This document shows positions 21,826 through 29,440 of a stretch of DNA of 38,619 bases, in pieces (the stretch's first letter is position 1; each line of letters opens with the position of its first letter). The notes beneath the pieces are model-generated. The model did not search any database. It saw only the letters and a list, made by a program, of their open reading frames with translations, and was not told the DNA's origin. Source of the stretch: Actinomycetota bacterium (GTDB taxonomy: Bacteria > Actinomycetota > Acidimicrobiia > IMCC26256 > PALSA-555); NCBI GenBank assembly GCA_016870595.1, contig VGBI01000014.1, positions 1 to 38,619 on the forward strand. Reading direction: 5' to 3'. The translations under genes were made by a program, and so were the position numbers.

Positions 21826-22539
21826 ATGTTGTGGATCCACGAAGTGCACCACGTCCGCGGCGCCCAGGAGGACGAGTTCGAAGCGGCATACCGCAACGAG
21901 TGGATGCCCGCGCTCGCCGCGACCGGCGACGCCAAGCTCTGCTTCTTCGCGCACCTCACCCACGGCTCAGGACGCTCCTACACGGTGGTGACGGTCACCG
22001 CCGTGCCCGACGGTGGCGCCTGGGGCAACGTGGCGCAGCAGGTGCAGACCGGCGGCCTGCGTGACATCGCCCGCCACCTCGACCAGATGCGCCACACGGT
22101 CACCGGTCGGATCTTCCAGCCCGCGACCTGGGCGCCGGTGGTGCCCGGCGACCTCGCCGACGTCCCCGCCGACCCGGCGCTCGACCACGAGCCGACGCTG
22201 TTCATGGAGGACACCGCCTGGCCGTTCGAGGGGAAGCTGCTCGACTACCTGGCCAAGGCCGAGGCGCAGTACGCGCCGAGCCTGGTCGAGAGCGAGGGGA
22301 AGGGCACCGCAGTGCTCCAGCTCCAGACGCTGCTGCACACCGCGTGGGGCACGGGCCAGCGGGCCGAGGTGCTGCTCTGGCAGAAGATCGCCCGGTACGA
22401 CCGGCTGTGGAACCTGCTCGCCACCGACCTGCCGCCCGAGGGCAAGGCCCCCGGCACCTGGATGAACGACGCCCTGGTGGTGCGCGACGACTGGCGCAGC
22501 CGCCTGCTGCGCACGACCCGGTGGTCGCCGCTGTCGTGA
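21826..22539 (+). CDS. Uncharacterised protein, possibly a NIPSNAP-like dimeric alpha/beta-barrel protein
   Basis: A 237-aa soluble protein. The N-terminal ~105 residues (MLWIHEVHHVRGAQEDEFEAAYRNEWMPAL, shown here as two parts: MLWIHEVHHVRGAQ then EDEFEAAYRNEWMPAL) have the strand-helix pattern of dimeric alpha/beta barrels such as NIPSNAP domains. A second, similar module may occupy residues 130-235, with FMEDTAWPFEGKLLDYLAKA and LLHTAWGTGQRAEVLLWQKI. No catalytic motif is evident. GGGAG lies 6 nt before the ATG. It starts 44 bp after the selenoprotein stop on the same strand and is probably cotranscribed, so it is a candidate functional partner. Confidence 0.7.
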   Translation: MLWIHEVHHVRGAQEDEFEAAYRNEWMPALAATGDAKLCFFAHLTHGSGRSYTVVTVTAVPDGGAWGNVAQQVQTGGLRDIARHLDQMRHTVTGRIFQPATWAPVVPGDLADVPADPALDHEPTLFMEDTAWPFEGKLLDYLAKAEAQYAPSLVESEGKGTAVLQLQTLLHTAWGTGQRAEVLLWQKIARYDRLWNLLATDLPPEGKAPGTWMNDALVVRDDWRSRLLRTTRWSPLS

Positions 22540-22540
22540 T

Positions 22541-22566
22541 CCCGGCCGGACCCGGAGGGCCGGGTC
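22541..22566. terminator. Hairpin between two convergent genes, probable bidirectional terminator
   Basis: GACCCGG-AGGG-CCGGGTC (22549-22566) forms a 7-bp stem with a 4-nt loop. An alternative stem pairs 22541-22547 with 22558-22564. It fills the 25-bp gap between the barrel-like gene (+) and the LLM oxidoreductase (-), overlapping the latter's stop. No U-tract. Confidence 0.5.
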
Positions 22567-23389
22567 AGCCCAGGTCGGCGAGCAGCGGCGCGAACTCCTC
22601 GACCTTGGCCCGGCCCCCCGACGGCCACCCCGCGATCAGGTAGCCGAAGCCGGCCGCGGCCCAGGCGTCGACCTCGCGGCGCACGTCGTCGACCGCGCCC
22701 TCGAGCGACACCGACGCCGACCGCAGCAGTGTCGACGGATCCCGGCCGGCACGGGCGCAGCACTCGTCGAGGTAGGCGGACTGCGCCGAGAGCGCCTCCA
22801 CGTCGCCGAACGAGTGCCAGGCGTCGGCGTGGGCGGCGACGATCGGGAGCGACCGCTTCCGGCCCGCGGCGCCGACCCAGATCGGGATCGACGGCTGCTG
22901 CACCGGCTTCGGGTTCAGGGTCGCGTGCTCGACCGACACCCGCTTGCCCGCGTGGGTCACGTCGTCCTCGGTGAACAACCGGGGCAGGATGGTGCAGGCG
23001 TCCTCGAGCAGGTCGACCCGCGCGCCGGTGGGCGGGAAGTCGAACCCGAACGCCCGGTGCTCGGCCTCGTACCAGGCGGTGCCGATGGCGAGGTCGAGAC
23101 GACCGCCCGACGCGTGGTCGACGGTGATCGCCTGGGACGCGAGCAGACCCAGCGGCCGGTAGGTCAGGCCGGTGACGAGGAGGCCGAGGCGGACGCGCTC
23201 GGTCGCCATCGCGAGCGCGGCGAGCGTGGTCATGCCCTCGAAGCACTCGCCCGGGCCCTCGCCGTACATGGGCACGAAGTGGTCGAAGCCCCAGACGCCG
23301 GCGAACCCGAGGCCCTCGGCGAAGCGGGCCCGGTCCACGACCTCGGTGAAGGGCATGCGCTGTTGCGCGAGGTCGAGTCCGAGCTGCAT
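22565..23389 (-). CDS. LLM-class (luciferase-like) F420-dependent oxidoreductase
   Basis: A 274-aa TIM-barrel flavin/F420 oxidoreductase of the luciferase-like monooxygenase superfamily. The N-terminal MQLGLDLAQQR and FAEGLGFAGVWGFDHFVPMYG, then TERVRLGLLVTGLTYRPLGLLA, DHASGGRLDLAIGTAWYEAEHRAFG (read in two parts), and PIWVGAAGRKRSLPIVAAHADAW are standard for the family. In actinobacteria such proteins usually use F420. The substrate is unknown. The start has GGAGG 5 nt upstream. It lies downstream of the PIG-L gene on the same strand with a 75-bp gap. Confidence 0.9.
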   Translation of the reverse strand: MQLGLDLAQQRMPFTEVVDRARFAEGLGFAGVWGFDHFVPMYGEGPGECFEGMTTLAALAMATERVRLGLLVTGLTYRPLGLLASQAITVDHASGGRLDLAIGTAWYEAEHRAFGFDFPPTGARVDLLEDACTILPRLFTEDDVTHAGKRVSVEHATLNPKPVQQPSIPIWVGAAGRKRSLPIVAAHADAWHSFGDVEALSAQSAYLDECCARAGRDPSTLLRSASVSLEGAVDDVRREVDAWAAAGFGYLIAGWPSGGRAKVEEFAPLLADLG

Positions 23390-23464
23390 CTGCGCCTCCG
23401 TCGTCCGGCCGCCCCCGACGGGTGCGCCGTGCCCGCGACCGTAGCGCTGGGCCCCGGACCGGGG

Positions 23465-24268
23465 TCAGGCCGGCCCGAGCCCGGCGGGATCGCCGAGGTG
23501 CTCCCAGCCCGCCGGCGGCGGGGCGAGGCGCCAGTACTGCTCCACCGCGGGCGCGGCCAACTTGGCCGCCAGCCCCCAGTCGGCCTCGAGCGCAGGGAGC
23601 TGCGACCGGTAGCAGGCAAGGGCCCGGTCGCGCCGGGTCGGGTCGGGGTCGCTGGGCAACGCCGCCGGGGTCGGCCAGACGCCACTCAGGAACAGACGGG
23701 CCACCGCCCGGGCCAGGAGCCCGGGGATGTAGTGGTACCCGAGGTCCTGGTAGCAGAACCACGCGGGGTCGCCGAAGCGCGCCCGCACCCGCATGGCGGC
23801 GTCGTGCGTGGCGACGTGGTCGGGATTGGCGAGCCCGAAGGGCACCAGCACCGCCGTGGGGTCGAGCGCGCGCAGGGTCGCCTCCAGCGTGTCGGCGACC
23901 GCGTCGCCGTCGATCCAGCGTTCCCGGGGCAGGTACTGGTACTCGACGAACCCGAGCCACTCGGGCGTGCACCCGAGCACGGCGAGCGCGGCGGCGTCCT
24001 CGGCCTCGCGGGCGGCGAGCACGTCGTCGTCGGGTCCGAACCCGCACTGGGTGTCCCACGGCGTGGGCGGATCGGGGGGTGGGGTCGGTCGGCCCGTGAA
24101 CACCGTGACCACGGTGGATCCGGGGTGGAGGGCGAGGAGCCGCCCGCAGCCGAGGACGGCGTCGTCGAGGTGGGGCGACACCACCACCAGCCGCTCGAGC
24201 TCCGCGGGGGTCGCCCGCCCCCAACCCCGCATGTCCGGTTCCGGCGCTGTCGTCATGGCCAGCAGCAT
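23465..24268 (-). CDS. PIG-L / LmbE family deacetylase
   Basis: A zinc-dependent N-acetylglucosaminyl-type deacetylase of about 267 aa. The hallmark SPHLDDAVLGCG supplies zinc ligands (His, Asp), and NPDHVATHDA supplies the third His. Relatives deacetylate GlcNAc-inositol (MshB, mycothiol), mycothiol conjugates (Mca), or other N-acyl sugars; the substrate here is not determinable. Three in-frame ATGs (24292, 24268, 24256) compete; 24268 has GGGGCGGGGC upstream, and 24292 lies directly beside the AT-rich divergent promoter. It is transcribed away from the MarR gene, which might regulate it. Confidence 0.88.
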   Translation of the reverse strand: MLLAMTTAPEPDMRGWGRATPAELERLVVVSPHLDDAVLGCGRLLALHPGSTVVTVFTGRPTPPPDPPTPWDTQCGFGPDDDVLAAREAEDAAALAVLGCTPEWLGFVEYQYLPRERWIDGDAVADTLEATLRALDPTAVLVPFGLANPDHVATHDAAMRVRARFGDPAWFCYQDLGYHYIPGLLARAVARLFLSGVWPTPAALPSDPDPTRRDRALACYRSQLPALEADWGLAAKLAAPAVEQYWRLAPPPAGWEHLGDPAGLGPA

Positions 24269-24290
24269 GCCCCGCCCCACCGGCCGCCGC

Positions 24291-24316
24291 ATGACATATA
24301 CTTCATCGAACTAACC
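24291..24316. promoter_or_regulatory. AT-rich divergent promoter/operator between PIG-L and MarR genes
   Basis: This short AT-rich island stands out in very GC-rich DNA. On the plus strand TATACT (24297-24302) is a near-consensus -10 box 14 nt before the MarR ATG. An imperfect palindrome ACTTC-ATC-GAACT (24300-24312, matching A.TTC...GAA.T) lies just downstream of it and could be the MarR autoregulatory operator. The reverse strand carries GTATAT for the PIG-L side. Confidence 0.6.
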
Positions 24317-24754
24317 ATGTCTGCCCCCATCACCCCCGTCCTCGCCGACGACCTGCTCCTCCTGGTCACCCGGCTCGCCCGCCGCCTGCGCCGCGTGGCC
24401 GCCGCCGACGCCGTCACGCCGACCCAGCGGTCGATCCTCACCACGCTCGAGCGCCACGGCCCGTGCACCCACGGCGAGCTCGCCGACGCCGAGCGGGTGC
24501 GCCCCCCGACCATCACCGCGGCCGTCGACCGGCTCGAGGCGCAGGGCCTCGTCGCGCGCGCCCGCGACGCCACCGACCGCCGGGTCGCCCGGGTCGCGCT
24601 CACCGCCGAGGGCCGGACGCTCCTCACCGAGGCCCGCCGTCAGCGCACCGCCTACCTCGAGCAACGCCTGCGGGCCCTGACCCCGGCCGACCGGGCCAGC
24701 ATCGCCGCAGCGGCGCCTGCGCTCCTCCGCCTGCTCGAGGAAGGCCCCCGGTGA
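24317..24754 (+). CDS. MarR-family transcriptional regulator
   Basis: A 145-aa winged-helix regulator. The MarR DNA-binding core is visible: TPTQRSILTTLERHGPCTHG, ELADAERVRPPTITAAVDRLE (recognition helix) and the wing GLVARARDATDRRVARVALT, with N- and C-terminal dimerisation helices. MarR proteins usually repress an adjacent transporter and respond to small phenolic or lipophilic ligands. The stop overlaps the MFS GTG by 4 bases (GTGA), so the two are translationally coupled and the transporter is the probable target. The palindrome in its own promoter suggests autoregulation. Confidence 0.93.
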   Translation: MSAPITPVLADDLLLLVTRLARRLRRVAAADAVTPTQRSILTTLERHGPCTHGELADAERVRPPTITAAVDRLEAQGLVARARDATDRRVARVALTAEGRTLLTEARRQRTAYLEQRLRALTPADRASIAAAAPALLRLLEEGPR

Positions 24755-26019
24755 GCCCGCTGCGCCGGGCCGCCGGGCGGACCTTCGCCTCGCTCACGTC
24801 CCCGAACCTCCGCCGCTACTTCGCCGGGCTCACGATCTCGCAGGTGGGCAGCTGGGTCCAGCTCGTCGCGCTGCCATGGCTCGTCCTGAAGATCACCGAC
24901 GACGGCACGATGCTCGGCCTCACCTACGCGATGCAGTTCCTCCCCATCCTCGTCCTCGGCGCGTGGGGTGGCGTGATCGCCGACCGTCACGACAAGCGAC
25001 GGGTGCTGCTCCTCACCACAACCCTCCTCGGCGTCCTGGCCGCGGTGCTGGGCACGTTGACGCTGCTCGATCGGGTCCAGCTCTGGAGCATCCTCGTGAT
25101 CGCCGTGCTCCTCGGCACCGTCGCCGCCTTCGACAACCCCACCCGCCGGTCCTTCGTCCCCGAGCTGGTCGAGCCCGAGCAGGTCGCCAACGCGGTGAGC
25201 CTCAACAACGCAGTGTTCACCGCGGCCCGGATCGTGGGGCCGTCCATCGCCGGGATCCTCATTGCGACCATCGGGATCGGCTGGTGCTTCATCGTGAACG
25301 CCGCGTCGTTCGTCGCGGTGATCGTGGTGCTGGTCCGCATGGACCCGGCGACGATCCAGTCCGCCCCACCCCTGGCCCGCGCCCGCGGCCAGCTGCGGGA
25401 CGGGATCCGCTACGCCTGGAACGCGCCGCTCGTGCGCCTCGCCATCCTCACCACGTTCGTCATCGGGGTGCTGAGCTTCAACTACCAGGTGGTGCTGCCG
25501 CTCCTGGCCGAGCGCACCTTCGCCACCGGGCCGACCGGGTACGCGCTGATGTTCGCCGCCACCGGCATCGGTGCGCTCGGGGGCGCGCTGACCTCGGCCC
25601 ACCGGGGACGAGTCACCGCCCGCGGGCTCGGCCTCGCGGCGGTCACGTTCGGGTGCACCATGGCCACGGCGGCCCTCGCCCCCGGCCTCGTGATCGAGCT
25701 CGTCGTCCTGGTGCCCATGGGTGCCGCGGGCATGGTGTTCTTCTCGCTCGCCAACGCCGCAGTGCAGGAACGGGTCGACCCCGCGGTCCGCGGCCGGGTG
25801 ACCGCCCTGTTCTCGGTGGCCTTCCTCGGCAGCACGCCCATCGGCAGCCCGATCGTGGGTGCGGTCTCCGAGCACCTCGGGGCCCGGGCCGGGCTCGCGA
25901 TCGGGGCCGCCGCCGCCGTAGGGACGGGCATCGTGGCCCTGGTGACGCTGCCCGCCCGACCCGCGCGCGTCACCGCCGCCCCCCTCGGCGATCCGCCCAC
26001 CCCCCGGCTGAGCGCCTGA
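24751..26019 (+). CDS. MFS transporter (EntS/MFS_3-like exporter)
   Basis: A 422-aa integral membrane transporter with about 12 hydrophobic segments. The N-terminal FASLTSPNLRRYFAGLTIS and VGSWVQLVALPWLVLKITDD, and motif A-like GVIADRHDKRRVLLLTT, place it in the MFS_3 group that includes the enterobactin exporter EntS. FDNPTRRSFVPELV and SLNNAVFTAARIVGPSIAG are typical of that group. The substrate is unknown; coupling to a MarR regulator suggests drug or metabolite efflux. The GTG overlaps the MarR stop. Confidence 0.92.
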   Translation: MSPLRRAAGRTFASLTSPNLRRYFAGLTISQVGSWVQLVALPWLVLKITDDGTMLGLTYAMQFLPILVLGAWGGVIADRHDKRRVLLLTTTLLGVLAAVLGTLTLLDRVQLWSILVIAVLLGTVAAFDNPTRRSFVPELVEPEQVANAVSLNNAVFTAARIVGPSIAGILIATIGIGWCFIVNAASFVAVIVVLVRMDPATIQSAPPLARARGQLRDGIRYAWNAPLVRLAILTTFVIGVLSFNYQVVLPLLAERTFATGPTGYALMFAATGIGALGGALTSAHRGRVTARGLGLAAVTFGCTMATAALAPGLVIELVVLVPMGAAGMVFFSLANAAVQERVDPAVRGRVTALFSVAFLGSTPIGSPIVGAVSEHLGARAGLAIGAAAAVGTGIVALVTLPARPARVTAAPLGDPPTPRLSA

Positions 26020-26050
26020 TCCGGGGGATCCACGGATCCGCGGATCCGCG
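26018..26050. repeat. Cluster of four GATCC sites with a 12-bp palindrome between convergent genes
   Basis: GATCC occurs at 26018, 26027, 26035 and 26043, spaced 9, 8 and 8 bp. The last is embedded in the perfect palindrome CGCGGATCCGCG (26039-26050). It fills the gap between the MFS (+) and ribokinase (-) stops and may fold as a terminator-like hairpin; no U-tract is present. Confidence 0.5.
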
Positions 26051-26055
26051 TCGGT

Positions 26056-27000
26056 TCAGCGGTTCCGGGCAACCGCGTCGATCTCGGCGGCCGTGGGGAG
26101 CGCGGCCACGGCCCCCACCCGTCGGGTCGCCAGCGCGCCGGCCACGACTGCGAGCCCGACTGCGTCGTCGAGCGGGGTACCGACCGCGAGCCCGGCGGCG
26201 AGCACGCCCGCGAAGGCGTCGCCCGCGCCCGTCGGGTCGACCACGGCGACCGGCACGGGAGCCACGAACCGGCCCGGCCCCGCCGGGCCGAGCACGTAGG
26301 CGCCCTGCGCGCCGAGCGTGGCGACCACGGCGCCGCAGCCGCGGGCCCGGAGCGCAGCCGTGGCCCGGGCGACCCCCTCGGGATCGTCGGGCGCGATCCC
26401 GGTGAGGCGCTCGAGCTCGGTCTCGTTCGGGGTGCACACGGCGACCCCCCGGAGCAGGTCGTCGGTGACCTCGTCCGCGGGCGCCGGGTCGAGCACCACG
26501 ATGGTGTCGACGCTCCGGGCGATGTCCAGCGCGGCCTGCACGGCCTCGGGCGGGATCCCCAGCTGGACCAGCACGACCCGGGCCGACGCGATCGCGTCGC
26601 CGTGACGGTGGACGTGGTCGGCGGTGCAGGCGCCGTTCGCGCCCGGCGTGCTGACGACCGTGTTGGCGCTGTCGGCGCCCACGGTGACGAACGCCGTCCC
26701 GGTGGGCAGGCCCACGGTCGCGACCCCCCGGGCGTCGAGGGTGGACTCGGCCGCGAGCACCGCGCGCACGTCGGCGCCGGCCGGGTCGTCGCCCACGCAC
26801 GCGATCAGGGCCACCCGTCGGCCCTGCCGGGCGGCCGCGACCGCCTGGTTGACCCCCTTGCCCCCGACCGCGGTGGCCAGGATCTCGCTGACCACGCGCC
26901 CGCCCGGGCGGGGCAACCGGGCCACGCCCACGGTGTGGTCGAGGTTCGCCGTACCGACGACGGCGACCTCGGGTCGGGTGCGTCCGGGCGTCGGATCCAC
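26056..27000 (-). CDS. Ribokinase / PfkB-family carbohydrate kinase
   Basis: A 314-aa PfkB-family kinase, most like ribokinase. The substrate-binding GGKGVNQAVAAARQG and the C-terminal anion-hole/catalytic motif DPTGAGDAFAGVLAAG are both present, with VCTPNETELERLTG between them. Ribokinase phosphorylates ribose for entry into the pentose phosphate pool, but other sugars or nucleosides are possible. GTG 27000 is used; no in-frame ATG lies nearby. It is divergent from the sulfatase across 117 bp, where I see no clear -10 box. Confidence 0.88.
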   Translation of the reverse strand: MDPTPGRTRPEVAVVGTANLDHTVGVARLPRPGGRVVSEILATAVGGKGVNQAVAAARQGRRVALIACVGDDPAGADVRAVLAAESTLDARGVATVGLPTGTAFVTVGADSANTVVSTPGANGACTADHVHRHGDAIASARVVLVQLGIPPEAVQAALDIARSVDTIVVLDPAPADEVTDDLLRGVAVCTPNETELERLTGIAPDDPEGVARATAALRARGCGAVVATLGAQGAYVLGPAGPGRFVAPVPVAVVDPTGAGDAFAGVLAAGLAVGTPLDDAVGLAVVAGALATRRVGAVAALPTAAEIDAVARNR

Positions 27001-27117
27001 GGCATCATCGTGACACCTCGCCCGGAATCGGACCCGGACCCCGGCCGCCGGCCACCGGCCACCGCGCGGGCCGACCCCCATGTGCGGCACCGCGACACCG
27101 TGTGCGAGGCTCGCCCC

Positions 27118-29412
27118 ATGGAGCCGAGTGAATTCCAGGGACACGTCGGGCGCGACTGGCGGGACTCCGAGCCGTGGTGGCCCGAGCCCCTCCGCCCCCC
27201 CGCCGACGCCCCCAACGTCGTGCTCGTCGTCCTCGACGACGTGGGGTTCGCGCAGCTGGGCTGTTTCGGGTCCGACCTCGACACCCCGAACATCGACCGC
27301 CTCGCGGCCGGCGGCCTGCGCTACGGGCGCTTCCACACCACCGCGCTCTGCTCACCGACCCGGGCCTGCCTGCTCACCGGGCGCAACCACCATTCGGTGG
27401 GGATGGGCCGCATCACCGATCTCGCGCGCGGCTACCCCGGCTACTCGGGCCGGATCCCCAAGTCCGCGGGCTTCATGTCGGAGATCCTGCGCGACCACGG
27501 GTACGCGACCTGGGCCGTGGGCAAGTGGCACCTCACCCCCGACGACGAGGCCCACCTCGCCGGGTCCCGGGCCCGCTGGCCGCTCGGGCGGGGCTTCGAG
27601 CGCTTCTACGGGTGGTTCCACGGCGAGACGCACCAGTTCGCCCCCGACCTCGTGCACGACAGCCACTTCGTGGAGCCGCCCGGCACCTACGAGGACGGCT
27701 ACCACCTCACCGAGGACCTCGCCGACCGGGCGATCGAGTTCGTCACCGACCTCCGGGCCGTTGACCCCGACAAGCCGTTCTTCTGCTACCTGGCGACCGG
27801 GGCGTGCCACTCGCCCCACCAGGCGCCTGCGGAGTGGATCGCCCGCTACTACGGCCGCTTCGACCAGGGCTGGGACGAGTGGCGGACCGCGACCTACCGG
27901 CGCCAGCTCGAGCTCGGCATCATCCCGCCCGACGCCGAGCTGTCCCCGCGCGCGGACTGGATCCCGGCGTGGGAAACGCTGTCGGCCGACGAGCAGCGCC
28001 TCGCGGCACGGTTCATGGAGTGCTTCGCCGCGTTCCTCGCCCACGCCGACCACCAGATCGGGCGGGTGGTCGAGCACCTGCGCGCGATCGGCGAGCTCGA
28101 CCGCACGCTCATCGTCCTCGTGTCGGACAACGGCGCGAGCAGCGAGGGTGGGCCGAACGGCTCGATCAACGACGTCCGGCAGTGGAACATGATGCCGGCC
28201 TCGGTCGAGGAGATGCTGGGTCGCATCGACGAGATCGGTGGGCCCACGATCCACAACAACTACCCGTGGGGCTGGACCACGGCCGGGAACACGCCGTTCC
28301 GGCGCTGGAAGCGTGAGGTGCACGAGGGCGGCATCTCCGACCCGTGCATCGTGCACTGGCCCGCGCGCATCACCGACGCCGGGGGCATCCGCCGCCAGTA
28401 CACCCACGCGATCGACGTGCTGCCGACCGTGCTCGAGGTGATCGGGATCACCCAGCCCGCCACGATCGACGGCGTGCCCCAGCGCCCGCTCGAGGGCACC
28501 AGCTTCGCCTACACCTTCGACGACCCCGATGCGCCCGAGCGCCACGACACGCAGTACTCCGAGATGCTCGGATCCCGTGCGATCTACCACCGGGGCTGGA
28601 AGGCCGTGACGTACAAGCCCCTCGGCAAGCAGTACACCGACGAGGACCCCGACCTGCCCTTCGACCAGGACCGCTGGGAGCTCTTCCACGTGGCGACCGA
28701 CTTCGCCGAGTGCCACGACCTCGCGGCGCAGGAGCCCGAGCGGCTGCGTGAGCTCCAGGACCTGTGGTGGCGGGAGGCCGAGCGTCACCAGGTGCTCCCG
28801 CTCGACAACCGGGCCGGCGTCGCCATCGCCGAGCCCCCGCCGACCGGGCTGCGGCCCCGCACCCGCTACGAGTACCGGCCGGGGGGCGGCATGGTCCCCG
28901 AGGCCGTCGCCGTCGACGTGAAGCGCCGGTCCCACACGATCACCGCCGAGGTCGAGATCCCCGAGGGCGGCGCCGACGGCATCCTGCTCGCCATGGGCGC
29001 GGTCCTCGGCGGCTACGCCCTGTTCGTGCAGGACGGTCGGCTCCAGTACGTGCACAACCTCGTGGGTCGCCACGAGGACCACCTGGTCGCACCCGACCCG
29101 CTCACCCCCGGACCCCACACCCTCGGGTTCGCGTACCGGTGCGACGACCCGTTCGGAGGCGGCCACGCCACCCTCACGGTCGACGGTGCCGTCGTGGCCG
29201 AGACCGAGATCCGGCGGTTCACACCGGTGCGGTTCTCGATCATGGGCACCGGGCTGACCTGCGGGTACGGGGGACCGTCGGCGGTGACCCCGCGATACCG
29301 CGGCACGTTCCCGTTCGCCGGGACGCTGCACCGGGTCTTGGTCGACATCGACCCGGGCACGCGACCGGTGAACTTCGACGCCGAGGTCCGGGCCGCGCTC
29401 AACGCCGACTGA
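27118..29412 (+). CDS. Type I (formylglycine-dependent) arylsulfatase
   Basis: A 764-aa sulfatase. The modification motif CSPTRACLLTGR holds Cys78, which a formylglycine-generating enzyme (not in this window) must oxidise. Metal and active-site elements follow: VVLDDVGFAQLGCFGSDLDTPNIDRL near the N-terminus (its parts VVLDDVGF and DTPNIDRLAAGG), VGKWHLTPDD, and SDNGASSEGG. The C-terminal ~200 residues form a beta-rich domain common to long bacterial arylsulfatases. There is no obvious signal peptide, so a cytoplasmic location is more likely. The natural substrate (aryl, alkyl or sugar sulfate) is unknown. The ATG is chosen from the family alignment; no convincing -10 box or Shine-Dalgarno sequence is seen. 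Confidence 0.92.
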   Translation: MEPSEFQGHVGRDWRDSEPWWPEPLRPPADAPNVVLVVLDDVGFAQLGCFGSDLDTPNIDRLAAGGLRYGRFHTTALCSPTRACLLTGRNHHSVGMGRITDLARGYPGYSGRIPKSAGFMSEILRDHGYATWAVGKWHLTPDDEAHLAGSRARWPLGRGFERFYGWFHGETHQFAPDLVHDSHFVEPPGTYEDGYHLTEDLADRAIEFVTDLRAVDPDKPFFCYLATGACHSPHQAPAEWIARYYGRFDQGWDEWRTATYRRQLELGIIPPDAELSPRADWIPAWETLSADEQRLAARFMECFAAFLAHADHQIGRVVEHLRAIGELDRTLIVLVSDNGASSEGGPNGSINDVRQWNMMPASVEEMLGRIDEIGGPTIHNNYPWGWTTAGNTPFRRWKREVHEGGISDPCIVHWPARITDAGGIRRQYTHAIDVLPTVLEVIGITQPATIDGVPQRPLEGTSFAYTFDDPDAPERHDTQYSEMLGSRAIYHRGWKAVTYKPLGKQYTDEDPDLPFDQDRWELFHVATDFAECHDLAAQEPERLRELQDLWWREAERHQVLPLDNRAGVAIAEPPPTGLRPRTRYEYRPGGGMVPEAVAVDVKRRSHTITAEVEIPEGGADGILLAMGAVLGGYALFVQDGRLQYVHNLVGRHEDHLVAPDPLTPGPHTLGFAYRCDDPFGGGHATLTVDGAVVAETEIRRFTPVRFSIMGTGLTCGYGGPSAVTPRYRGTFPFAGTLHRVLVDIDPGTRPVNFDAEVRAALNAD

Positions 29413-29422
29413 GCGGACCGAC

Positions 29423-29440
29423 GCCGCCGGCCCCGGCGGC
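29423..29440. terminator. GC hairpin between sulfatase and UDP-sugar dehydrogenase genes
   Basis: GCCGCCG-GCCC-CGGCGGC forms a perfect 7-bp stem with a 4-nt loop in the 28-bp gap between convergent genes. It is a probable bidirectional terminator, without a U-tract. Confidence 0.5.

Noticed and set aside
19041-22539. A selC (tRNA-Sec) gene or SelA/SelB/SelD near the selenoprotein
   Set aside because: I found no such gene in the window. The machinery must lie elsewhere if the Sec call is right.
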